Shown piece by piece: positions 10,131 through 19,318 of a stretch of DNA of 64,000 bases (position 1 is the stretch's first letter; every line of letters starts with the position of its first letter). The DNA is taken from contig CAIVAU010000160.1 of NCBI GenBank assembly GCA_903903925.1, positions 61,990-125,989 on the forward strand, in the 5' to 3' direction. Origin of the DNA: an uncultured cyanobacterium. Its GTDB lineage: Bacteria; Cyanobacteriota; Cyanobacteriia; Cyanobacteriales; Nostocaceae. The notes under the pieces are model-generated. The model was not told the DNA's origin. It made no database searches and worked only from the letters and a program-made list of their open reading frames with translations. The position numbers and the translations under genes are program-made.

Positions 10131-10493
10131 ATGAAGCCGCCTAAACAACCCTTTGAGTCATCTCATGCAGAAAATCAGGAACAAGATTTTGAACAAGAAT
10201 TAATGACAGCAGAGCGATCGCTTCTGTCATTGAAAGAACGTTACACTCAAGTGCAAGCTGACAAGTCTGGTCAAGCAGAATTACAAAAACGTCTCAAAAA
10301 GCTACGTTACAATAAATCACCAGAAATGAAAGCCGAGTTAAGGCAAATTAAACAGCAGTTGGAAGTGCTAGAACTTAACTTAGAAAGTCAGTTGTTTTCT
10401 TGGGGTAGCCTCAAGGAGCCATTCTGGCAAGCCATCCGCTTTGGAGGATTGGGCGTTATCATAGGCTGGATATTAAAGTCTTTAGCTGGATAG
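10131..10493 (+). CDS. small coiled-coil protein with C-terminal membrane anchor
   Basis: 120 residues, not recognised. Residues about 20-90 are charged and helical with coiled-coil character. The last 20 residues ([14 protein letters not shown]) look like a tail anchor. The stop at 10493 is one base before the asnS ATG, so the two are very likely translated from one mRNA. Confidence 0.72.
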   Translation: MKPPKQPFESSHAENQEQDFEQELMTAERSLLSLKERYTQVQADKSGQAELQKRLKKLRYNKSPEMKAELRQIKQQLEVLELNLESQLFSWGSLKEPFWQAIRFGGLGVIIGWILKSLAG

Positions 10494-10494
10494 T

Positions 10495-11886
10495 ATGGTA
10501 AGTCGAAGGATTGCAGAAGTATTGCGAAATGGTCAACCGGATGAGTCGTTGATAGTTCAAGGCTGGGTTCGGACAAAACGGGAGTTGAAAGGGTTTGCTT
10601 TTATTGAAGTCAACGACGGCTCATCCTTGGGTAGTTTGCAAGTGGTACTCAATCAGGATTTACTAGACTACAACAAGATCTTAAAACAGTTAAATACAGG
10701 TGCTGCACTGGAAGTAACTGGGGTACTGGTAGCATCCGTTGGTAAAGGACAGCGAATCGAGTTGCAAGCCGAGAAGGTGAAAGTCCACGGTGAAGCTGAT
10801 CCCGAAACCTATCCTCTGCAAAAGAAACGCCATTCCTTTGAATTTTTGCGGACAATTGGACATTTACGAGCACGTACTAATTCCTTTGGTGCAGTTTTCC
10901 GCGTGAGAAACGCTGTAGCGGTAGCTATTCACCAGTTCTTCCAAGAAAGAGGCTTTTTGTGGATACATACCCCCATCATCACAGCAAGCGACTGTGAAGG
11001 CGCGGGTGAACTTTTTAGCGTGACTAGTTTGGATCTCAAGAACATCCCACGCACAGAAACTCAGTCTGTAGATTATGGCAAAGATTTTTTTGGGAGACCG
11101 ACATACTTAACAGTAAGCGGTCAGTTAGAAGCAGAAATCATGGCGATGGCGTTTAGTAACGTCTACACATTTGGGCCTACATTCCGTGCGGAAAATTCTA
11201 ACACTTCCCGCCACTTAGCAGAGTTTTGGATGATAGAGCCAGAAATGGCTTTTTGTGATATCGAAGGAGATATGGATTTAGCTGAGGCATTTCTCAAGCA
11301 TATTTTCAAATATGTGATGGAAACGTGCCCCGAGGATATGGAATTTTTCAATCAGCGGATTGATAATACTGTACTGACAACGGCAGAAAACATTATCAAT
11401 CATGAATTTGAGCGTATAACCTATACACAGGCGATCGCTCTTTTAGAAAAAGCTGATGTCCAGTTTGAGTATCCCGTGAGTTGGGGCTTAGATTTGCAAT
11501 CAGAACACGAACGTTATCTTTGTGAACAGCTGTTTCACAAGCCAGTCATCGTCACTCATTACCCAGCGAAAATCAAAGCATTTTATATGCGCTTAGACGA
11601 CGATGAAGAAACCGTCGCCGCAATGGATATCCTCGCACCAAAAATTGGCGAAATTATTGGCGGTTCTCAGCGAGAAGAACGCCTAGAAGTTTTGGAAAGC
11701 CGCATCCAAGCCCAAGGTATGAAGTTAGAAGATTTGTGGTGGTATATCGATTTGCGTCGCTACGGTAGTGTCCCCCACGCTGGGTTTGGACTGGGTTTTG
11801 AACGACTCGTGCAATTTATGACAGGGATGGGAAATATCCGCGATGTGATCCCCTTCCCACGCACACCAGAAAACGCCGATTTTTAA
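10495..11886 (+). CDS. asnS: asparagine--tRNA ligase
   Basis: Charges tRNA-Asn. Class II synthetase with N-terminal OB fold ([23 protein letters not shown]) followed by the catalytic core. Motif 2 is [21 protein letters not shown] and motif 3 is [15 protein letters not shown]. The Asn-type reading PEMAF and the 463-residue length distinguish it from AspS. It begins one base after the stop of the small upstream gene. Confidence 0.96.
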   Translation: MVSRRIAEVLRNGQPDESLIVQGWVRTKRELKGFAFIEVNDGSSLGSLQVVLNQDLLDYNKILKQLNTGAALEVTGVLVASVGKGQRIELQAEKVKVHGEADPETYPLQKKRHSFEFLRTIGHLRARTNSFGAVFRVRNAVAVAIHQFFQERGFLWIHTPIITASDCEGAGELFSVTSLDLKNIPRTETQSVDYGKDFFGRPTYLTVSGQLEAEIMAMAFSNVYTFGPTFRAENSNTSRHLAEFWMIEPEMAFCDIEGDMDLAEAFLKHIFKYVMETCPEDMEFFNQRIDNTVLTTAENIINHEFERITYTQAIALLEKADVQFEYPVSWGLDLQSEHERYLCEQLFHKPVIVTHYPAKIKAFYMRLDDDEETVAAMDILAPKIGEIIGGSQREERLEVLESRIQAQGMKLEDLWWYIDLRRYGSVPHAGFGLGFERLVQFMTGMGNIRDVIPFPRTPENADF

Positions 11887-11891
11887 AAAAA

Positions 11892-11925
11892 ATTATGAAT
11901 TATGAATTAATTCATAATTCATAAT
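11892..11925. terminator. 34-bp perfect palindrome of ATTATGA heptamers between convergent genes
   Basis: Two and a half ATTATGA heptamers face their complement with the axis at 11908/11909. It lies between the convergent asnS and response-regulator genes and could act as a bidirectional terminator. A-run on the left (11885-11892), no strong T-run on the right. Confidence 0.55.
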
Positions 11926-11934
11926 TCATAACTG

Positions 11935-12612
11935 TTAAGCCATCTGGTTTTCTATCGCCCACCGCGCTAGTTCAGTGCGGTTGTGGAGATTGGTTTTGCC
12001 CAACATATTAGACACATGGCTTTCAACCGTGCGCTGACTGACGTTTAATTCTTCGGCAATTTCTCGGTTAGCTAAACCTCTTGCCACGAATTGCACTACT
12101 TTCAGTTCGGTTGGGGTTAACTGCACATCGAAAGGAACTTGGATGCGGGAACCGTTTTCGCCTCCTTTTGCTTGGTGTTCTTTCCAGCGAATGGTTTGCT
12201 TGAGAGAAGATTCTACTTGCGCTACCAATTCTTCTGGCTCAAAGGGTTTGACCATATAGACATCAGCACCTTTATTGAGACCTTTAACTCGGTCTGCGCT
12301 TTGTCCCTTAGCTGAAAGGAAGAGAACAGGAATCCAGCTGGTGCGCTCGTTTTGCCGGACTTGTTCTACAAAAGTATATCCGTCCATTTCCGGCATCATC
12401 ACGTCGCAGATAATCATGTCTGGAATATCCTGCTCTAAAATTTCCAGTGCTTCTCGACCGTTTTCAGCGGTAATAACTTCATAACCCCGAAATTCCAAAT
12501 AATCCTTCACCAGCAAAATGAGGTTGGGGTCATCATCAATGAGTAGAAGTCGTTTGTAGTCTTTCATGCTGGGTTCTTTCATAGCAGTGGCACTAGTCGC
12601 GCTTTTATCCAT
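11935..12612 (-). CDS. response regulator with LuxR-type HTH (NarL family)
   Basis: Two-component transcription factor, 225 residues. Receiver domain about residues 17-140, with acidic pocket DDD (26-28), phosphoacceptor Asp70 in IICDVMMP and conserved Lys in MVKPFEP. LuxR HTH at about 165-225 (LTPTELKVVQFVARGLANREIAEELNVSQ). Architecture and the LSAKGQ...DRVKG stretch resemble Ycf29/Rre1-type cyanobacterial regulators, but I cannot assign orthology. Later in-frame starts (residues 11 and 16) are possible. No kinase is adjacent; groESL lies 1 kb further on. Confidence 0.9.
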   Translation of the reverse strand: MDKSATSATAMKEPSMKDYKRLLLIDDDPNLILLVKDYLEFRGYEVITAENGREALEILEQDIPDMIICDVMMPEMDGYTFVEQVRQNERTSWIPVLFLSAKGQSADRVKGLNKGADVYMVKPFEPEELVAQVESSLKQTIRWKEHQAKGGENGSRIQVPFDVQLTPTELKVVQFVARGLANREIAEELNVSQRTVESHVSNMLGKTNLHNRTELARWAIENQMA

Positions 12613-12965
12613 CTAGGTTTTGAATAGTTATCCTCTATGGTGAATTATTGAGATGTTGTGCTTTTTTTCCTCTTAACCTGCCTTTGCTTTATGAAACTCT
12701 TAAAAGTGGTTATGACTTTTAAGAAATTACTGGATCAACGGCAAAAGTTTAGTAAGGGTACGTAGAGCAGTAGTATCTATAATGCGTTATTATATATTGC
12801 TTTGAAAGTAGCGGGCGAAAAAACACCGATTAAATAATAATCCCTTAAGTTAACAAATAATTGGTGGCTTTAGATGCTCCTGGCTTAAAGTAACCCGCAC
12901 TTTCTGAAGCTTACTGCTTTTCCATATCCTTCAAACGTTAAGCTTCAATAAGTTGTTTAAAGAAG
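12613..12965. other. intergenic region between response regulator and ferredoxin pseudogene
   Basis: About 350 bp, AT-rich, with no gene seen. It must contain the response-regulator promoter (minus strand). Confidence 0.45.
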
Positions 12966-13402
12966 CTAGGGAAGTTTTTCTGGCAAAGGATGGATAAAAA
13001 ACGCATATTCTTCCACTACCTTATTGCCGATCAAGTGTTCTTGGATAACCTTTGCTTCAGACTTCCGGAGTTGCTTGGCTTTTGCCTAACAGCATCCGGA
13101 TAAACCACCATTATCGGTCTAGAGCAACAAACTCGCAAGGTATTGGCTTGAAATCTAAAGATGTCCTCTTGTACAGAATCTAGTTTTAGCTCGCCAATTC
13201 GCTTTTTTAAGTATTCCCAAGATTCAAGCCCTGCTCTTTTTGGATAGCACCTTGCAGCTGTTGGGTCAACACTGCAAAAAAGATCTTGCTGCATTTTTGC
13301 CAGTCCTAAAGTTTCTTGGCAATGACTTAGGGCTTTATTCCCTGGATGTTTGGAGGTTTTTGGGATTGAAAGGGTGGACTCGATCACGTGATTTTTACTC
13401 AT
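12966..13402 (-). pseudogene. frameshifted (2Fe-2S) thioredoxin-like ferredoxin
   Basis: The frame from 13402 reads GLESWEYLKKRIGELKLD and NTLRVCCSRPIMVVYPDA, the body of a cyanobacterial thioredoxin-like 2Fe-2S ferredoxin. After the VVYPDA segment the expected C-terminus appears only by changing frame twice: (KS)(x)ATPEV in one frame, then KVIQEHLIGNKVVEEYAFFIHPLPE in another, ending at a TAG at 12966. One cysteine of the usual CC pair is Tyr and the usual Gly before Pro is Arg. Frameshifts within about 40 bp plus lost ligands indicate a decayed gene. Confidence 0.8.
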
Positions 13403-13550
13403 TTTGCGGCTCCCTGATTACTGTTCTATAACAATTTCTCAGCTTTGCAAATAAATTTGACTATACACAAATATTTGTAACTTTCGGCACAAAACCAGTA
13501 TAGTTAAGATTTGTTGAGTATTTTTACTTAAGTATACCTCCGCTGTCTGA

Positions 13551-13566
13551 GTTCGGAAACCCGTAC
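13551..13566 (+). promoter_or_regulatory. K-box-like element upstream of groES
   Basis: GTTCGGAAACCCGTAC fits the pattern GTTCGG-NNAN-CCNNAC that I recall for the cyanobacterial groE K-box (light/heat response without HrcA). It lies 40 bp upstream of the CIRCE element. Match is exact to the remembered consensus; the function is inferred. Confidence 0.65.
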
Positions 13567-13577
13567 AAAGAAAAACG

Positions 13578-13632
13578 TTGCCATGATAGGCTATGGTTAA
13601 GTAAATTAGCACTCAGGAGTAGAGAGTGCTAA
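13578..13632 (+). promoter_or_regulatory. groES promoter with CIRCE operator
   Basis: TTGCCA at 13578-13583 and TAAATT at 13602-13607, 18 bp apart, form a plausible sigma-70 promoter. The CIRCE operator TTAGCACTC-N9-GAGTGCTAA is perfect at 13606-13632 and overlaps the -10 end, as expected for HrcA repression. Confidence 0.92.
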
Positions 13633-13649
13633 CTCTGGAGAAATTTCGT

Positions 13650-13961
13650 ATGGCTGCTGTATCTCTGAGCGTTTCCACAGTAAAACCGTTAGGCGATCGC
13701 GTATTTGTAAAAGTGAGCGCCTCTGAAGAAAAGACCGCAGGTGGTTTGTATTTGCCCGACACCGCGAAAGAAAAGCCCCAAGTGGGCGAAATAGTTGCTG
13801 TCGGTGACGGCAAGATCAAAGACGACGGTGCCCGTCAGCCGTTGGACGTAAAGGTAGGGGACAAAGTTCTCTACTCAAAATACGCCGGCACTGACATCAA
13901 ACTCGGCACAGACGAATACGTGTTGCTTTCTGAAAAAGACATTTTAGCAGTCGTTAGCTAA
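13650..13961 (+). CDS. groS: co-chaperonin GroES
   Basis: 10-kDa lid of the GroEL chaperonin. The core reads [13 protein letters not shown], the mobile loop [18 protein letters not shown], and [10 protein letters not shown] follows. The ATG at 13650 is chosen because an upstream in-frame GTG at 13626 lies inside CIRCE; CTGGAG at 13634-13639 is the ribosome-binding site. 103 residues. First gene of groESL, with an 88-bp gap to groEL containing AACAGTC heptamers. Confidence 0.97.
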   Translation: MAAVSLSVSTVKPLGDRVFVKVSASEEKTAGGLYLPDTAKEKPQVGEIVAVGDGKIKDDGARQPLDVKVGDKVLYSKYAGTDIKLGTDEYVLLSEKDILAVVS

Positions 13962-14049
13962 TCACTAACGGCTCGCTGTTGGCTGTCAACAGTGAACAGT
14001 CAACAGTCAACAATTAGCAAATACCAATTAGCACCAATCGTCGAAAACT

Positions 14050-15687
14050 ATGGCAAAGCGCATTATATACAACGAAAACGCCCGTCGTGCCCTGGAAAGG
14101 GGCATGGACATCCTAGCTGAGGCTGTAGCTGTTACCCTTGGTCCCAAAGGTCGTAACGTAGTACTAGAGAAAAAGTTTGGCGCACCACAAATCATCAATG
14201 ATGGTGTGACGATCGCCAAAGAAATTGAACTAGAGGATCACGTAGAAAACACTGGCGTGGCTTTGATTCGTCAAGCCGCTTCCAAGACTAACGATGCTGC
14301 TGGTGATGGCACCACCACTGCGACCGTGTTAGCTCACGCAATGGTGAAAGAAGGCTTGCGCAACGTTGCAGCTGGTGCGAATGCGATTTCGCTGAAGCGC
14401 GGTATTGATAAAGCTATCAACTTCCTGGTAGAGAAAATCAAAGAGCACGCTAGTCCAGTAGAAGATTCCAAAGCCATTGCTCAAGTTGGTGCAATTTCAT
14501 CTGGTAACGACGAAGAAGTCGGTCAGATGATTGCCCAAGCAATGGATAAGGTAGGTAAAGAAGGCGTGATTTCCTTGGAAGAAGGAAAATCCATGACCAC
14601 CGAATTAGAGATCACCGAAGGGATGCGCTTTGACAAAGGCTACATCTCGCCTTACTTCGCCACTGATCCTGAGCGGATGGAAGCAAATTTCGATGAGCCC
14701 TTCATCCTGCTAACCGATAAGAAAATCGCCCTGGTACAAGACCTCGTACCAGTGCTAGAGCAAGTTGCTCGTGCTGGTCGTCCTTTGGTGATTATCGCCG
14801 AAGACATTGAAAAAGAAGCTTTGGCAACCCTGGTCGTTAACCGCCTGCGCGGTGTGCTGAATGTGGCTGCTGTCAAAGCTCCTGGGTTTGGCGATCGCCG
14901 CAAAGCCATGCTAGAAGACATCGCTATCCTCACTGGTGGTCAACTCATCACCGAAGATGCTGGTCTAAAGCTGGACAACACCAAACTGGATGCCCTGGGT
15001 AAAGCTCGCCGCATCACCATCACCAAAGACAACACCACGATTGTTGCCGAAGGTAACGAAGTTGCTGTCAAAGCTCGTGTCGAGCAAATTCGCCGTCAAA
15101 TGGACGAAACCGAATCTTCCTACGACAAAGAGAAGCTACAAGAGCGTCTTGCTAAGCTAGCTGGTGGTGTCGCAGTGATCAAAGTAGGTGCTGCTACCGA
15201 AACCGAAATGAAGGACAAGAAGCTGCGCCTAGAAGACGCGATCAACGCTACCAAAGCTGCTGTAGAAGAAGGTATCGTTCCTGGCGGTGGTACAACTCTC
15301 GCTCACCTAGCACCTCAGCTTGAAGAATGGGCAGCTGCCAACCTCAAAGAGGAAGAGTTGATTGGTGCGCTGATTGTAGCTCGTGCCTTACCAGCTCCTC
15401 TCAAGCGGATTGCTGAAAACGCCGGTCAGAATGGTGCTGTTATTGCTGAGCGCGTGAAAGAGAAAGACTTCAATACTGGCTACAATGCTGCGACCAATGA
15501 ATTCGTCGATTTGTTGGCGGCTGGCATTGTTGACCCTGCCAAAGTGACCCGTTCAGCTCTACAAAATGCTGCTTCCATCGCTGGTATGGTGTTGACAACC
15601 GAATGTATCGTAGTTGACAAGCCTGAGCCTAAGGATAACGCTCCAGCAGGTGCTGGCGCTGGTATGGGCGGCGACTTCGACTATTAA
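14050..15687 (+). CDS. groL: chaperonin GroEL (GroEL1 type)
   Basis: 60-kDa ATP-dependent chaperonin. [14 protein letters not shown], the [10 protein letters not shown] nucleotide loop and [10 protein letters not shown] are all present. 545 residues. The tail is short and ends [11 protein letters not shown] rather than a long GGM repeat, as in the operon-encoded cyanobacterial GroEL1. Regulated with groES by CIRCE and probably the K-box; a strong terminator follows. Confidence 0.98.
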   Translation: MAKRIIYNENARRALERGMDILAEAVAVTLGPKGRNVVLEKKFGAPQIINDGVTIAKEIELEDHVENTGVALIRQAASKTNDAAGDGTTTATVLAHAMVKEGLRNVAAGANAISLKRGIDKAINFLVEKIKEHASPVEDSKAIAQVGAISSGNDEEVGQMIAQAMDKVGKEGVISLEEGKSMTTELEITEGMRFDKGYISPYFATDPERMEANFDEPFILLTDKKIALVQDLVPVLEQVARAGRPLVIIAEDIEKEALATLVVNRLRGVLNVAAVKAPGFGDRRKAMLEDIAILTGGQLITEDAGLKLDNTKLDALGKARRITITKDNTTIVAEGNEVAVKARVEQIRRQMDETESSYDKEKLQERLAKLAGGVAVIKVGAATETEMKDKKLRLEDAINATKAAVEEGIVPGGGTTLAHLAPQLEEWAAANLKEEELIGALIVARALPAPLKRIAENAGQNGAVIAERVKEKDFNTGYNAATNEFVDLLAAGIVDPAKVTRSALQNAASIAGMVLTTECIVVDKPEPKDNAPAGAGAGMGGDFDY

Positions 15688-15723
15688 GACTCTGTAGGTA
15701 GGGCTTTAGCCCACCTATTTGTG

Positions 15724-15761
15724 AAAACAGCTGCTTCCTTTGGGAGGCGGCTGTTTTTTTT
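15724..15761 (+). terminator. rho-independent terminator of groESL
   Basis: A stem of AACAGCTGCTTCC with GGAGGCGGCTGTT, loop TTTG, followed by eight T residues. It begins 37 bp after the groEL stop. Confidence 0.9.
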
Positions 15762-15851
15762 ACGAACTGCCCGAGCGAAGCATGCCCGAAGGGCTTTAGA
15801 CGCTAAGAACGCGAGAGTTTACAAAAAGATTCAAATAAAATAGAGGGTTGG

Positions 15852-16175
15852 GTGGTTTCAGAACAAGGATGGACTGTGCCTGAGGCGGCGCGTGATAAAA
15901 TACCCAAAGATTGGGGTTCGGGACAACCCAATAAAAAGAAGCCAGGGTGGCGCTGGCAAGATCCAACAAATCAAGGAAATGGTGTCAGAATCGATCAAGG
16001 GAATCCAAATAACAGCCACCCATCACAACAAGTTGATCATGTAGTTGTGAGAAGAAATGGTCAAGTTATTGGGAGGAATGGACAGCCAATTAGAGGAAGT
16101 ATCAGAACTAACCCTACAGAAGCTCACATTTCCTTAAATGAGTGGCTGCAATGGAATACCTGGTATGAACCCTAG
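15852..16175 (+). CDS. polymorphic-toxin C-terminal-like domain, no delivery domain
   Basis: 107 residues, starting at GTG 15852 after TAGAGGG. The body (PGWRWQDPTNQGNGVRIDQG, PSQQVDHVVV, GQPIRGS) looks like a C-terminal tip of contact-dependent or RHS polymorphic toxins, where VDHV is an apparent active-site segment. No signal peptide, repeats or pre-toxin domain precede it, so it is either an orphan toxin cassette or an intracellular toxin. The next gene, 15 bp on, fits an immunity role. Family assignment is from memory of toxin tips and is not certain. Confidence 0.6.
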   Translation: MVSEQGWTVPEAARDKIPKDWGSGQPNKKKPGWRWQDPTNQGNGVRIDQGNPNNSHPSQQVDHVVVRRNGQVIGRNGQPIRGSIRTNPTEAHISLNEWLQWNTWYEP

Positions 16176-16190
16176 CAGAGGAGATTTTTT

Positions 16191-16577
16191 ATGGTGCAAT
16201 ATCCCAGCATGAGAGCAGAACTGTTAGAAACCCTTCGCTGTTTAGCAGATAGGGAATATCAACAAAGAGCCTGGGTTGACCATAATTATCCACCAGGGGT
16301 TCTAGATGATAGCTTTGATGAAGCGGTGCATTTTCTGTTTGATGATACAATTTTGGCAGAAAACTCTAATGCGACAATTGGGGTAATAGTTGAAGACGAA
16401 AAAGAAGCCGGTTTGATTGCAGCAGTTTGTAGAGCTATAGAGCAAGTTTTCGAGGCGTCAGGGACAGAATTATCAGATCAAGAGTATATCAATTCCTCTG
16501 AGTGGATGAATGTTGTGGAGGCGGCGTCTTTCGCTTTGCAGATGATAACAAAAGAACAACTAAGTAGTCCAGTTTAG
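16191..16577 (+). CDS. SCO4402-like protein, probable immunity partner
   Basis: 128 residues, acidic, with MRAELLETLRCLADREYQQRAW and FDEAVHFLFDDTILAENS...IGVIV, and a late SDQEYINSSEWMNVVEAA. This matches what I recall of the SCO4402 family found beside polymorphic toxins. Preceded by GGAGATTTTTT and ATG, 15 bp after the toxin-like gene. Immunity function is inferred from the pairing. Confidence 0.65.
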   Translation: MVQYPSMRAELLETLRCLADREYQQRAWVDHNYPPGVLDDSFDEAVHFLFDDTILAENSNATIGVIVEDEKEAGLIAAVCRAIEQVFEASGTELSDQEYINSSEWMNVVEAASFALQMITKEQLSSPV

Positions 16578-16598
16578 GGAGCAATGCTACTTTCTGTG

Positions 16599-16724
16599 AG
16601 GGACTTCCAATTTAAAAAATATCGAATATTGTAGGGTGCGTTAGGACGGATGTCCGTAACGCACCGCTACTACAGATGAAGCGGTGCTACCATTTTTTGG
16701 ATAATTTATTTTTTGGAATTCCCT
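16599..16724. repeat. MITE-like element with GGGACTTCCAA ends
   Basis: Imperfect terminal inverted repeats: AGGGACTTCCAATTTAAAAA on the left, and ATTTATTTTTTGGAATTCCCT-type on the right. Nested inside, at 16631-16670, is a GTAGGGTGCGTTA...TAACGCACCGCTAC palindrome of a different family. A related element is at 27954-28062. Confidence 0.75.
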
Positions 16725-16794
16725 CAGAGTTGCGCTAAAGGATAGTTTCGTGTTCTTGAACAAGCGTGAGCCTACGCACTTCTGACATTTGTAC

Positions 16795-17004
16795 TTATGC
16801 TTCACTTTTCACCTGATCAACTTGAACCCCAAAAACCTGTGTTCCTAATTCAAAGGCTTCTTTTTTCTCTTCATCACTTAAATAACGATTATCAGTGGGA
16901 CGACGAGGATCGCCACCTGCTTCTAGATATCGCTGTCGAGCTCGTGCAAAAATTTCCCCAAGTCTTTGATATTTTAGCTTTAAAATTGCTGTTGATTCTT
17001 TCAC
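16795..17004 (-). CDS. small conserved protein, paralogue of the 22.5-kb gene
   Basis: 69 residues, not recognised. Pattern RLGEIFARARQRYLEAGGDP...LSDEEKKEAFELGTQVFG is shared in order and spacing with the protein at 22490-22774. Starts at GTG 17004, overlapping the upstream stop by four bases (GTGA), so translation is coupled to the coiled-coil membrane protein. Confidence 0.7.
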   Translation of the reverse strand: MKESTAILKLKYQRLGEIFARARQRYLEAGGDPRRPTDNRYLSDEEKKEAFELGTQVFGVQVDQVKSEA

Positions 17005-18131
17005 AGTTCTAACGCCTTTGATCCCACTATTGCTGTAATTTCCTGTAATATGTCGTTTTGTTCCTGTCTAATTGCTTCTAGTCTGGTTATTAGCTTTGCC
17101 AGTTGTGGTTTGTGCTTTTGACTGATTGAATCGGCAATGGAAGTATCTAAAGCTAGATCCTTCGATTTGGATTGCTTGATTTTCAATGCACTAAACGCGA
17201 ATTTAGCCAATGCTTTAAAGCTTAGGTTTAAAAAGGACTGACCGAACTTGAGAGGAAATTTCAGTGTGAATAACAAACCTTGCTCAAGAAAGCGACTGAA
17301 TGCTGTAAATAATTTCCATAGAATAAAGGCGGCTAAAAGTATGATGACTATGCTAGAAATTGGATGATTAATTGCCCAAAGTAGTGCTTTGATTACCCAA
17401 GCGGTTGCTGGATGAGCATTAATCCAAGCGTTAACAGCGTCCAGCCGATGATTAATGAAATCATTGATAGCCTTTTCAATCGCTGTAGAGGCAGCGGTAC
17501 TCAGATGTTCTGCTTTTTCAAGTGAATCTTCTAGAGAAGTCTTAGTTTTTTCAAATGTTTCTAGGATCGAATCTTCCACCTGATTTGCAGTTTCAGTTAT
17601 GGTATTGACGGCTTTACCAGTCGCTACGCTAACATTATCTACTGCCTTCGCTGTGGTTTGAGTCAAGGAATATTTTGCCTGATCAGCCGTTTGTGTAACT
17701 GTAGAAACAGCTTTGCTAGTCTTTTCAGCAACCACTTCAGATGCTTTGGCAACTGTTTCATGTAAGGAACCTTTAGTCTTCTGCGTAACTTCAGTAAGTG
17801 CGTCAACAGCTTGACTGCTAGCCGCAGTTACTTGATTAACTGCGTTGGTAGTAGCTGCGGTCAGAGAGTGTTTTGCCTGTTCTGCAGTTGTAGAAACTGT
17901 ATCCACGGCTCTTCCAACAGTTTCATTCCAAGAACTGGTTGCTTTTTGAGTTCTTTCAGAGATACTAGCAAAAGATCTATTAGTTGCTTCAGTCAGGGTA
18001 TTAACGGTTTTACCAGTCGTTTCATTCAAAAAATCTTTTGCCTGCTGGAAACGACTAGAAACGTCCTCAGATAGAGCTATTTCTATGGATAGCTTGTTGC
18101 CATCCACTACATTAGTTGCCACGATACTCAC
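17001..18131 (-). CDS. repeat-rich coiled-coil membrane protein
   Basis: 376 residues, not recognised. Residues about 25-210 carry amphipathic repeats rich in Thr, Ala, Ser and Lys (TTAEQAKHSLTAAT, QTADQAKYSLTQTT, ATGKAVNTITE), resembling LEA or apolipoprotein-like 11-mers. A transmembrane segment follows at about 257-275 (SSIVIILLAAFILWKLF). The C-terminal tail is basic and then helical. It could coat or tether a membrane surface. The 69-residue downstream gene overlaps its stop. Confidence 0.75.
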   Translation of the reverse strand: MSIVATNVVDGNKLSIEIALSEDVSSRFQQAKDFLNETTGKTVNTLTEATNRSFASISERTQKATSSWNETVGRAVDTVSTTAEQAKHSLTAATTNAVNQVTAASSQAVDALTEVTQKTKGSLHETVAKASEVVAEKTSKAVSTVTQTADQAKYSLTQTTAKAVDNVSVATGKAVNTITETANQVEDSILETFEKTKTSLEDSLEKAEHLSTAASTAIEKAINDFINHRLDAVNAWINAHPATAWVIKALLWAINHPISSIVIILLAAFILWKLFTAFSRFLEQGLLFTLKFPLKFGQSFLNLSFKALAKFAFSALKIKQSKSKDLALDTSIADSISQKHKPQLAKLITRLEAIRQEQNDILQEITAIVGSKALEL

Positions 18132-18401
18132 ACCTACAGGTTCTTAAATTACTACAGGTTATCATCAAGAAAAAACAATCAGGCTCAGAATAGACACGTA
18201 AATTTCCCGCTCAATCTTCTTAAATTCAGAGATATATACGTAGTTAAGTGATTTAATTATGTATATGTCTTTATATTTCGGCACAATCTAGTACACGCAG
18301 GCATAAATAAACCACCCATTCCAAATTAATGAAACGCTTGCAGTATAGGAGTTGCGAATTCCAAGGCAGCAGTACTTTAAAAAAATTTTTACCCAACACC
18401 C

Positions 18402-19181
18402 ATGACCCAAACCAACCCCACCCCCCTACACACACTGAACCCTCTCACCCGCTTTTCCGATAGAGCAACAGATTACGTAAAATACCGACCAACGTACCCA
18501 GCAGCAGCAATTGACATTATCCTAGAAGGACTAGCACCACCATTGCAACTTGTAGCAGCAGATATTGGTGCAGGTACGGGAATTTCCTCACGATTATTAG
18601 CTGAACGGGGGGTGCATGTAGTCGCTATTGAACCAAACTCGGCGATGAGAGAAGTTGCTGAACCATCACCAAACATAGAATTTCGAGACGGGACAGCGGA
18701 AGGAACTCACCTATCAGACGGATCGGTTGATTTAGTCACTTGTTTTCAAGCCTTTCACTGGTTCAAACCAGAACCAACCTTATTAGAATTCCACCGCATT
18801 CTCAAACCATCGGGACGCTTAGCTGTTGTCTGGAATATCCGGGATAAAAAGGACGAGTTTACCGCTGAATATAGCGAACTAGTACGCATAGCATCAAATA
18901 ACCATCCAGGAGAGTCACGGATGAAATCGGAGGAACCACTGCTAGTGAGTCGGCATTTTGTTAAGGTTCGTGAATATACTTTTGTTAACAAGCATGAATT
19001 AGATCTCACTGGACTTATTGGTCGTGCTCAGAGTGCTTCCTACATCCCTCGTGAAGGAGTGGCGTATGAGCAACTGATTTCTGGTTTACAGGAGTTACAT
19101 CAACGCTTTTGCAATCAGCATGGTTGTGTCTATATGGCTTATCTGACTAGCGTATATCTTGCCGAACCATCAGGAGTGTAA
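18402..19181 (+). CDS. class I SAM-dependent methyltransferase
   Basis: 259 residues. Motif I is VAADIGAGTGISSRLLAERG, with VAIEPN as the acidic strand and QAFHWF as the post-motif loop typical of small-molecule type-11 methyltransferases. Start at ATG 18402 with no clear ribosome-binding site. Substrate unknown. Downstream is a GTAGGGTGCGTTA repeat. Confidence 0.85.
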   Translation: MTQTNPTPLHTLNPLTRFSDRATDYVKYRPTYPAAAIDIILEGLAPPLQLVAADIGAGTGISSRLLAERGVHVVAIEPNSAMREVAEPSPNIEFRDGTAEGTHLSDGSVDLVTCFQAFHWFKPEPTLLEFHRILKPSGRLAVVWNIRDKKDEFTAEYSELVRIASNNHPGESRMKSEEPLLVSRHFVKVREYTFVNKHELDLTGLIGRAQSASYIPREGVAYEQLISGLQELHQRFCNQHGCVYMAYLTSVYLAEPSGV

Positions 19182-19195
19182 CCCAATAATTTCAA

Positions 19196-19304
19196 GTAGG
19201 GTGCGTTAGGCGCATTTTTTTTGTGCGTTTTCCCAACACAGAAGTCTCTGCGCCGTAACGCACCTTGAGAGAGGGGTGCGTTACACTGCGTTAACGCACC
19301 CTAC
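19196..19304. repeat. GTAGGGTGCGTTA inverted-repeat element
   Basis: About 109 bp, with GTAGGGTGCGTTA at the left and TTAACGCACCCTAC at the right, and internal copies of GGTGCGTTAC. The same palindrome family is nested in the 16.6-kb MITE. Confidence 0.75.
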
Positions 19305-19318
19305 AAATTTAAGATCGC

